Shown here: piece by piece, positions 41,316 through 46,365 of the stretch
Layout of the letters: each line of letters opens with the position of its first letter
How positions within the stretch are numbered: position 1 is the stretch's first letter
Assembly (NCBI GenBank): GCA_017545325.1
Contig: JAFWOX010000011.1
Location: 1 to 46,365 of the forward strand
From: Oscillospiraceae bacterium
GTDB taxonomy: Bacteria; Bacillota_A; Clostridia; Oscillospirales; Oscillospiraceae
Direction of reading: 5' to 3'
DNA: 46,365 bases
Notes under the pieces: model-generated
The model's input: only the letters and a program-made list of their open reading frames with translations
Told to the model about the DNA's origin: nothing
The model's database searches: none
Made by a program: the position numbers and the translations under genes

Positions 41316-42443
41316 ATGAAAGGTCCGATCCTGTTTGCCGAACATCTGAATGTCGGCTATAAAGGAGATATCGTCATCGGGGACATCCGCCTGGAGGCGG
41401 TTCCGGGTCAGATCCTGACCCTCATCGGCCCCAACGGGGCGGGAAAATCCACCATCCTCAAGACCATCACCCGGCAGCTGGAACCCATCGGAGGCGTCAT
41501 CACTCTGGATGGGAAGAACCTGAAGACCTTGAAGGAGCGGGAGATCGCCAAAAGCGTTGCCGCCGTCCTGACCGGGCGGCCGACGCCGGAGCTCATGACC
41601 TGCTGGGATGTGGTTTCCTCCGGCCGCTATCCCTATACGGGGCGGCTGGGCATCCTCTCCCAGCACGACCGGGAGAAGACGGAAGAGGCCATGGCCCTGG
41701 TCCGGGTGGAGTCCCTGCGGGAGCGGGATTTCAACCAGATCAGCGACGGTCAGCGTCAGCGGGTCCTGTTGGCCCGGGCCATCTGTCAGGAGCCCCGGGT
41801 GCTCATCATGGATGAGCCCACCAGCTTCCTGGATATCAAGCATAAGCTGGATTTTCTCACCCTGCTGCGGGAGCTGGTGCTCTCCAAGGGCCTGGCTGTG
41901 ATCCTTTCTCTCCATGAGCTGGATCTGGCTCAGCGGTATTCTGACCGCATCCTCTGCGTCCGGGACGGACGGGTCGATCGGATCGGGACTCCGGAGGAGG
42001 TCTTCTCCGAGGGGTATATCGAAGCGCTGTACGGGGTGGAGCGGGGCAGCTTCGACGCCCTTTTCGGGAATGTGGAAAGCGAAGCTGTAACAGGGGATCC
42101 TCTTGTTTTCGTCATCGGCGGCGGCGGCAGCGGCATCCCCGTCTACCGCCGGCTGCAGCGGCAGCGCATCCCCTTCGCGGCTGGGGTCATCCATGAAGGG
42201 GATCTGGATTATCCCGTGGCAAAAGCCCTCTGCGCCCGGCTCATTACCCAGGAGCCCTTTGGCCCTATCGGTTTTGCGGCGCTTCGTGAAGCGGAAGAGG
42301 TCGTCCTCCGCTGCCGGGCCGTTCTCTGCCCGCTGACGCGCTTCGGTGCCATGAACGAGGGAAACCTTCGACTGCGGGAGCTGGCGGCGGAGCGGGGACT
42401 TCTGACAGAGCCGGAACGGCTGGAGGATATCCTGAAAACGTGA
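41316..42443 (+). CDS. btuD: BtuD/FepC-type ABC ATPase with a C-terminal extension
   Basis: 375 residues. The ATPase part (to about 250) has Walker A GPNGAGKST (38-46), signature ISDGQ (142-146), Walker B VLIMDEP (162-168) and an H-loop His (SLHELDL), all intact. Typical BtuD/FepC proteins end near residue 255. Here ~115 further residues follow, opening with VFVIGGGGSGIPVYRRL and including CPLTRFGAMNEGN, suggestive of a small Rossmann-like fold. Its role is unknown; sensing a nucleotide or the imported corrinoid is conceivable. It is the last gene of the riboswitch operon. Confidence 0.92.
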   Translation: MKGPILFAEHLNVGYKGDIVIGDIRLEAVPGQILTLIGPNGAGKSTILKTITRQLEPIGGVITLDGKNLKTLKEREIAKSVAAVLTGRPTPELMTCWDVVSSGRYPYTGRLGILSQHDREKTEEAMALVRVESLRERDFNQISDGQRQRVLLARAICQEPRVLIMDEPTSFLDIKHKLDFLTLLRELVLSKGLAVILSLHELDLAQRYSDRILCVRDGRVDRIGTPEEVFSEGYIEALYGVERGSFDALFGNVESEAVTGDPLVFVIGGGGSGIPVYRRLQRQRIPFAAGVIHEGDLDYPVAKALCARLITQEPFGPIGFAALREAEEVVLRCRAVLCPLTRFGAMNEGNLRLRELAAERGLLTEPERLEDILKT

Positions 42444-42444
42444 T

Positions 42445-42480
42445 AAAAAAGGGCCCCTGCTTTCTTCAAAAGCAGGGGCC
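42445..42480 (-). terminator. Terminator oriented for the cupin relic
   Basis: Stem GGCCCCTGCTTT/AAAGCAGGGGCC; the TTTTTT tract is on the minus strand, so it terminates minus-strand transcription, i.e. the relic at 42480-42551. It may also slow plus-strand read-through. Confidence 0.85.
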
Positions 42481-42551
42481 TATGACTTGCTGCTGCCGCG
42501 CCAGGTCGTCTCCGGGGTATTCAGATCGAACAGGAATTCGTTCTTCGCCAT
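42480..42551 (-). pseudogene. Relic of a third cupin gene (first ~18 codons)
   Basis: The ATG at 42549-42551 opens MAKNEFLFDLNTPETTW, matching the first 17 residues of the two bicupins (MAKNEFLFDLKTPETTW) almost exactly. The frame then reads RGSSKS and stops at TAG, directly at the foot of a terminator hairpin. The leader AAGAAAGGATG also matches that of cupin copy A. The body of the gene appears to have been deleted, leaving promoter region, start and terminator. Confidence 0.8.
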
Positions 42552-42756
42552 TCTTGCGTGCCATCCTTTCTTCGTTTTCCTGTTAAGCTAATATATTTCT
42601 ATTTAATCTGTTTTATATATCTAATTATACATTATATGAGAATTTCAGTTTCGTCGAGCCCCATTCCCGGAAACCTGTCAGATTTCCCTTTTCTTTTCCC
42701 GTGCAAAATGGTATACTGTGTTTGCAGACTGTACTCAGGATAAGGAGGAGAAATCC

Positions 42757-43296
42757 ATGGAACTGAAGGGCAGCAAAACCGAAAAGAACCTGCAGGAAGC
42801 TTTTGCCGGCGAAAGCCAGGCGCGGAATAAGTATACCTATTTTGCCTCGAAAGCAAAAAAGGACGGGTATGAGGCTATCGCGGCGATATTTGAAGAGACT
42901 GCGGCCAACGAAAAGGAACACGCCAAAATCTGGTTCAAGTACCTGAATGGCGGCGCGGTGCCCGGGACTGCGGACAATCTGGCCGCCGCAGCGGACGGAG
43001 AGAACTTTGAGTGGACCGATATGTATGCCCGCATGGCCCGGGAAGCCCGGGAAGAGGGATTCGAGGAGATCGCAGCGAAATTCGAAATGGTCGGCGCCAT
43101 AGAAAAGGCCCATGAGGAGCGGTATCGCGCTCTGCTGGCCAAGGTGCAGGGCGGTCTGGTCTTCTCCCGGGATGGGGATACGATCTGGGAATGCGGCAAT
43201 TGCGGGCATATTGTCATCGGGAAAACCGCTCCCGCCGTGTGCCCGGTGTGCGATCATCCCCAGAGCTATTTCAAAGTGCGCAACACCAACTATTGA
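42757..43296 (+). CDS. rbr: Rubrerythrin
   Basis: 179 residues, ATG at 42757 with AAGGAGGAG upstream and an extended -10 (TGG-TATACT, 42710-42715) before that. A ferritin-like di-iron domain ([44 protein letters not shown]) is followed by a rubredoxin-like FeS4 domain with two CxxC pairs ([15 protein letters not shown]). It reduces hydrogen peroxide in the cytoplasm of anaerobes. Normal family length. Monocistronic, with a terminator 15 bases after the stop. Confidence 0.96.
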   Translation: MELKGSKTEKNLQEAFAGESQARNKYTYFASKAKKDGYEAIAAIFEETAANEKEHAKIWFKYLNGGAVPGTADNLAAAADGENFEWTDMYARMAREAREEGFEEIAAKFEMVGAIEKAHEERYRALLAKVQGGLVFSRDGDTIWECGNCGHIVIGKTAPAVCPVCDHPQSYFKVRNTNY

Positions 43297-43310
43297 TGCG
43301 GCATTGACCG

Positions 43311-43338
43311 GGGCGCGGCAAGATATCTTGCCGCGCCC
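43311..43338 (+). terminator. Rho-independent terminator of the rubrerythrin gene
   Basis: GGGCGCGGCAAGA-TA-TCTTGCCGCGCCC is a 13-bp perfect stem followed by TCTTAC. Confidence 0.82.
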
Positions 43339-43373
43339 TCTTACATTCAGGCGATTCGGGAAAGGAGAGACAG

Positions 43374-44234
43374 ATGCCAAAATCGAAGGCCGAGCTTATC
43401 GCCTACATCCTGCTCCGGGGAGTCGTATTGATCATCCTGGTGGCAGAGCTGCTGACCGGGCAGTGGTTCAACGTATTTCTCTGCTTCCTGACTCTGCTCC
43501 TCTTCATGGTGCCGACTATCGTGGAGCGGCATCTGCAGCTGGAGCTGCCCGGTCCGCTGGAGATCGTGATCCTCTGCTTCATCTTCAGCAGCGCCGTGCT
43601 GGGAGAGATTGCGGAGTTCTATGTAAAGGTCCCCGGCTGGGATACGATGCTGCATACCTTGAACGGCTTTCTGATGGCGGCCATCGGCTTCTCCCTGATC
43701 GATCTGCTGAACCGCAGCCCCCGCTTCCATATCAGCCTCTCCCCTTTCTTTGTGGCGTTTGTGGCCTTCTGCTTCTCCATGACCACCGGAGTGGTCTGGG
43801 AGTTTGTCGAATTCACCATCGATCGGGTCCTGCATATGGATATGCAGAAGGATTTTGTGGTCACCGCCATTTCCTCCGTTTCGCTGAATCCGGATGCCGT
43901 CAATTCGGCAGTTCTGGTCCAGAACATCCGTTCCACCACGATCCTGTGGCAGGAGGGAGAGGTTCTTCGGGAAACCGTGATCAACGGCGGATATCTGGAT
44001 ATTGGCCTTGTGGATACCATGAAGGACCTGATCGTCAATTGCATCGGCGCCATCGTGTTTTCCCTCATCGGCGCAGTTTATCTGCACCGCAGAGGAAAAG
44101 GCGCTTTCGTCCGCGGGCTTATCCCCCGCCTGATGACCCGTGAGGAAATGGATCAACGGCAGGCGGAAGCCAGGAGGATTGCGGAATCCCAGCGCCAGAG
44201 ACGGAGAGAACGGCGGAAGAATAGAGGAAAATGA
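43374..44234 (+). CDS. Six-helix integral membrane protein of unknown function
   Basis: 286 residues, AAAGGAG upstream of the ATG at 43374. Predicted helices at about 9-27, 31-49, 60-82, 90-112, 120-143 and 220-242, with an outer or inner loop of ~75 residues between helices 5 and 6. The C-terminal 40 residues are strongly Arg/Gln-rich and probably cytoplasmic (EARRIAESQRQRRRERR). Conserved-looking polar residues inside helices (WDTMLHTLNGF, VVWEFVEF) resemble YjdF/DUF2238-type membrane proteins, but I cannot confirm the family. It lies between rubrerythrin and the repeat region. Confidence 0.75.
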   Translation: MPKSKAELIAYILLRGVVLIILVAELLTGQWFNVFLCFLTLLLFMVPTIVERHLQLELPGPLEIVILCFIFSSAVLGEIAEFYVKVPGWDTMLHTLNGFLMAAIGFSLIDLLNRSPRFHISLSPFFVAFVAFCFSMTTGVVWEFVEFTIDRVLHMDMQKDFVVTAISSVSLNPDAVNSAVLVQNIRSTTILWQEGEVLRETVINGGYLDIGLVDTMKDLIVNCIGAIVFSLIGAVYLHRRGKGAFVRGLIPRLMTREEMDQRQAEARRIAESQRQRRRERRKNRGK

Positions 44235-44270
44235 TATAGCCGACAGCAGCTGCATTTCGTCGTCGCAAAT

Positions 44271-44417
44271 CTCGCGGGCTGCGCTTTTGCGGTTTGCGTA
44301 AGCGCCGCGAAAGCTGGCGTACGCTTGATTACTCCTCCTTCCCATCGAAGCGCCGCTTCGATGGGAGCCCTTCTTTATGGATTTGGCTGGCTCCGGCAAA
44401 AAACAGCAGCCGCATTT
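44271..44417 (+). repeat. Two-hairpin repeat, copy A, with shared downstream block
   Basis: Hairpin 1: GCTTTTGCGG (44283-44292), loop TTTGCGTAAGCG, CCGCGAAAGC (44305-44314). Linker with CTCCTCCTT. Hairpin 2: CCCATCGAAGCG/CGCTTCGATGGG (44341-44365). The following TTTGGCTGGCTCCGGC...CAGCAGCCGCATTT block (44382-44417) recurs at 45268-45306. This, with the terminator at 44419, is what fills the 333-base gap after the membrane protein gene. Confidence 0.85.
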
Positions 44418-44418
44418 A

Positions 44419-44459
44419 GGGCACCCTCCGTGAAGAAGGTGCCCCGGTAGTTTTGTTTG
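44419..44459 (+). terminator. Terminator-like hairpin after repeat copy A
   Basis: GGGCACC (44419-44425) pairs with GGTGCCC, followed by CGGTAGTTTTGTTT. Confidence 0.65.
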
Positions 44460-44567
44460 AGCCGGTATTTGGCTAATTTTCTGTCTCAAAATGTAGACAA
44501 GGAAGCTCTTGTGCAACTCTGAAGTCAGAAGTCAGATACATCCCTATAAATCAGAATCTGCCTTTCT

Positions 44568-44945
44568 TTATCCATTAACAGATAATTCTTTCTTTGCTTC
44601 CTCAGCTGCATCGGCATCAGAACTGCGCATAGCCTTTGCAAGCCATAGCTCCGCCTGCCCGCGATTTTGCGCTACATAAATTCCGCGGTTATAAAAACGA
44701 CCCACAAGCTCCATGCCTTTTCCATAACCGGCGTTGGCAGATTCAAAATATAGTTCAAACGCTTTTGCCAAATCGATGCTTGTGCCAAAGCCGTAGTGAT
44801 AACAAATGCCCAAATTATATGTTGCTTCAATATGACCCGTATCATGAGCTTGGGTCAGCAGCCTCACAGCCAGAGCATTGTCCTCTGGTACTCCATCCCC
44901 ATATATGTGTTTCATGGCAAGTTGATACAGTTCCTGCCCATCCAT
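44568..44945 (-). CDS. Sel1-like repeat protein
   Basis: 125 residues from the ATG at 44943-44945 (GAGGAG upstream). Three Sel1-type helix pairs are visible: AMKHIYGDGVPEDNALAVRLLTQAHD, ATYNLGICYHYGFGTSIDLAKAFELYFESA, and GMELVGRFYNRGIYVAQNRGQAELWLAKAM. The A..LG..Y..G.GV..D...A pattern is diagnostic of these tetratricopeptide-like scaffolds. There is no signal peptide, so a cytoplasmic protein-protein interaction role is likely. The gene is more AT-rich than its neighbours, which may indicate recent acquisition. It has its own consensus promoter. Confidence 0.9.
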   Translation of the reverse strand: MDGQELYQLAMKHIYGDGVPEDNALAVRLLTQAHDTGHIEATYNLGICYHYGFGTSIDLAKAFELYFESANAGYGKGMELVGRFYNRGIYVAQNRGQAELWLAKAMRSSDADAAEEAKKELSVNG

Positions 44946-44979
44946 GTTTTTTCTCCTCAAACGCCGATTTGCTGGGATG

Positions 44980-45008
44980 ATTATACCATCCCTATTCGAC
45001 ATGGTCAA
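44980..45008 (-). promoter_or_regulatory. Promoter of the Sel1-repeat gene
   Basis: Minus strand: TTGACC (45003-45008), 17-base spacer ending TGG, TATAAT (44980-44985). Confidence 0.88.
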
Positions 45009-45059
45009 TTGTGTGCTTTTCGAAAGCTGAAAGGAGGCGCTTCCTTACGAAGTGTCTCC

Positions 45060-45095
45060 TTTCTGCAGCTGCTGTCTTCGTGTCAGCGCCGTGCT
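45060..45095 (-). repeat. Duplicate of the 5S rRNA 3' end and its downstream flank
   Basis: 36 bases identical to 45304-45339, which comprise the last 14 bases of 5S rRNA plus 22 downstream bases. It sits directly before repeat copy B. Confidence 0.88.
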
Positions 45096-45108
45096 GGCGT
45101 CGGAATAG

Positions 45109-45215
45109 ACCTCACGGGCTGCGTTACCGCGATTTGCGTAAGCGCCGCGATAACGCGCAGACGTTCGGTCATTCCTCCTTTTCAAATCGAATCATTGATT
45201 CGATTTGAGTACGGG
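45109..45215 (+). repeat. Two-hairpin repeat, copy B
   Basis: Hairpin 1: GCGTTACCGCG (45121-45131) with CGCGATAACGC (45146-45156), same 12-nt loop TTTGCGTAAGCG as copy A. ATTCCTCCTT linker. Hairpin 2: CAAATCGAATC/GATTCGATTTG (45183-45207). A downstream block shared with copy A ends at 45306. Together with the 5S fragment this accounts for the stretch between the Sel1 gene and 5S. Confidence 0.85.
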
Positions 45216-45325
45216 GGGTGAATATCCATTAAACCAAAGAAATACAGTGACGGAAGCACTTTTCGGACTTGGCTGGCTCCGGCTGAAAAAAACAGCAACC
45301 GCATTTCTGCAGCTGCTGTCTTCGT

Positions 45326-45441
<116 letters not shown>

Positions 45442-45443
45442 TA

Positions 45444-45518
45444 TGGTGACCCGTGCGGGAATCGAACCCACGTTTGGGGCATGAGAGGCCCCCGTCTTAA
45501 CCTCTTGACCAACGGGCC
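45444..45518 (-). tRNA. trnE: tRNA-Glu (anticodon CTC)
   Basis: 75 bases including encoded CCA. Acceptor GGCCCGT/ACGGGTC, anticodon stem GGGGC/GCCCC with loop CTCTCAT giving CTC (reads GAG), T-arm with TTCGATTC. It sits between tRNA-Lys and 5S in the rRNA transcript. Confidence 0.95.
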
Positions 45519-45534
45519 GTCGTCGGCACGGGCC

Positions 45535-45640
45535 TCACAGGCTTCGTTTTTCCGGTTGCTGTAAGAGCCGGAAAAACTCACATGTGCTCGGCCCTGCCTC
45601 CTCTTCAAATCGAATCTCCGATTCGATTTGAGCGATGCGA
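45535..45640 (+). repeat. Two-hairpin repeat, copy C (inside the rRNA operon)
   Basis: Hairpin 1: perfect 10-bp stem GTTTTTCCGG (45546-45555)/CCGGAAAAAC (45568-45577), loop TTGCTGTAAGAG. CTGCCTCCTC linker. Hairpin 2: CAAATCGAATC/GATTCGATTTG (45606-45630). It lies between the two tRNA genes. Confidence 0.85.
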
Positions 45641-45656
45641 GGGGAATAAGGAAAAT

Positions 45657-45732
45657 TGGTACACCATCAGGGACTCGAACCCTGGACACCCTGATTAAGA
45701 GTCAGGTGCTCTACCAGCTGAGCTAATGGTGC
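45657..45732 (-). tRNA. trnK: tRNA-Lys (anticodon CTT)
   Basis: 76 bases including encoded CCA. Acceptor GCACCAT/ATGGTGT, D-arm AGCTCAGCTGGTAGAGC, anticodon stem CCTGA/TCAGG with loop CTCTTAA giving CTT (reads AAG), T-loop GGTTCGAGTCC. Confidence 0.95.
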
Positions 45733-45795
45733 ATATCTCCAAGTTTGCGAGAACTTCAGGGATTGAAGCGCAGCCGGTGCGCCTGACTCGCGCAT

Positions 45796-45828
45796 CAATT
45801 GCGGCTGCCGCGAAACGGCGAGCAATTG
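45796..45828. other. Spacer hairpin in the rRNA operon
   Basis: CAATTGC (45796-45802) pairs with GCAATTG (45822-45828) around an inner GCCG/CGGC stem. GGCGCC-ATCC-GGCGCC follows at about 45842-45858. It may be an RNase processing structure between the tRNA fragment and tRNA-Lys. Confidence 0.5.
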
Positions 45829-45860
45829 GCGCATCCCCATGCGGCGCCATCCGGCGCCTG

Positions 45861-45894
45861 CAGGTGCTCTACCAGCTGAGCTAATGGTGCATAT
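45861..45894 (-). pseudogene. tRNA-Lys 5'-half fragment
   Basis: 34 bases identical to 45703-45736, i.e. the 5' flank, acceptor strand and D-arm of tRNA-Lys up to the start of the anticodon stem. The 3' half is absent, so it cannot make a tRNA. It is probably the scar of a tandem tRNA duplication or element insertion. Confidence 0.88.
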
Positions 45895-45934
45895 CGGATC
45901 GCTGCAAAGCAGCCTCTTTGTTCTCCCGTTCCCC

Positions 45935-46035
45935 GTATCTCCAAACAAAGCGTACGCTTTGTTTGGAAAAGGAGGAGCGATTGAATACGCGGAGGGTCTG
46001 CGGCACTTTCGGCAACCGCAGACACGGAGCGAATG
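45935..46035 (-). repeat. Two-hairpin repeat, copy D (inverted orientation)
   Basis: Read on the minus strand. Hairpin 1: GTCTGCGG/CCGCAGAC (46016-46023 and 45996-46003), loop TTGCCGAAAGTG. Linker with GCTCCTCCTTTT. Hairpin 2: perfect palindrome TCCAAACAAAGCGT/ACGCTTTGTTTGGA (45940-45967). It lies just after the 23S 3' end. Confidence 0.82.
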
Positions 46036-46118
46036 AAATCTGCTCCGACGTCCTGCGCACTGAAAACTGAACAGAGGGGGGACAAGGAAGGACTTGAGCC
46101 TGCTGTTCTTGCGAACTT

Positions 46119-46365
46119 GTAGGTTAAGCCCTCGGGCGATTAGTACCGGTCAGCTGAACACATTGCTGTGCTTACACCTCCGGCCTATCTACCAGATCGT
46201 CTCTCTGGGCCCTTACTCTCTCGAAGAGATGGGAGATCTTATCTTAGGGGGAGTTTCACGCTTAGATGCTTTCAGCGTTTATCTCGTCCGTACTTAGCTA
46301 CCCAGCTGTGCCGTTGGCACGACAACTGGTGCACCAGTGGTACGTCCATCCTGGTCATCTCGTAC
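46119..46365 (-). rRNA. rrl: 23S ribosomal RNA, 3' end (partial)
   Basis: The reverse complement carries the universal 3'-terminal region (GCTGACCGGTACTAATCGCC, then GGCTTAACCT). The gene continues beyond the window. The exact 3' end is approximate. Confidence 0.95.

Noticed and set aside
45861..45894. A second functional tRNA-Lys
   Set aside because: Only the 5' acceptor strand and D-arm are present; anticodon arm, T-arm and 3' acceptor strand are missing.

Overview
The window looks like chromosome from an anaerobic, fairly GC-rich Clostridia bacterium, most likely a gut Oscillospirales-type organism (inference). The reasons are strong GGAGG ribosome sites, TTGACA/TATAAT promoters, a BlaI/M56 regulatory module, rubrerythrin, many lipoprotein binding proteins, cobalamin riboswitches, stalk-domain secreted proteins and Firmicutes-style rRNA/tRNA genes. 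No phage, CRISPR or transposase gene was seen.

Positions 1-7.6 kb (minus strand) hold a BlaI repressor gene with two operators inside its promoter. It is followed by two BlaR1-like M56 metallopeptidase receptors that lack a penicillin-sensor domain, a secreted protein, and a small ABC exporter (permease plus ATPase). A second BlaI-type operator precedes a paralogous permease/ATPase pair and a lipoprotein that runs off the window. This reads as a surface-stress sensing and export regulon with an unknown signal. Positions 7.6-12.6 kb are one minus-strand operon: binding protein, permease and ATPase of a polar amino acid-type ABC importer, then class II fumarase and malic enzyme. Positions 12.7-16.1 kb hold two (alpha/alpha)6 glycosidase-like genes. 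Positions 16.1-18.7 kb encode one polypeptide fusing a polyprenyl-phosphate sugar phosphotransferase to a GT4 glycosyltransferase. An M14-type deacylase/peptidase and an AqpZ-like aquaporin follow, divergently transcribed.

Positions 20.8-26 kb carry a ROK regulator, a large solute-binding lipoprotein without permeases, a stalk-domain SGNH hydrolase and an alpha/beta hydrolase. Two cobalamin-riboswitch units follow. At 26.1-29.1 kb (minus) is a secreted protein with two complete CbiK cobaltochelatase domains. At 38.0-42.4 kb (plus) are a lipoprotein and a BtuFCD-type importer. The chelatase protein and the lipoprotein end in the same kind of domain, so I infer one extracellular corrinoid/tetrapyrrole handling system. 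Between the two units lies an 8.8-kb block bounded by 46-bp direct repeats. It holds a LysR regulator, a DUF169 protein, two more large binding proteins related to the one at 22 kb, and two nearly identical bicupins. A 23-codon relic of a third cupin survives at 42.5 kb.

Positions 42.7-45 kb hold rubrerythrin, a six-helix membrane protein and a Sel1-repeat protein. The last 1.3 kb is the 3' end of an rRNA operon on the minus strand, in the unusual order 23S - tRNA-Lys(CTT) - tRNA-Glu(CTC) - 5S. It contains a 34-nt tRNA-Lys fragment and a 5S 3'-end fragment. Four copies of a two-hairpin repeat lie in and around it. Their stem sequences differ between copies but stay self-complementary, while the 12-nt loop is conserved. 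This repeat family and the cobalamin-regulated tandem chelatase are the most interesting items here.
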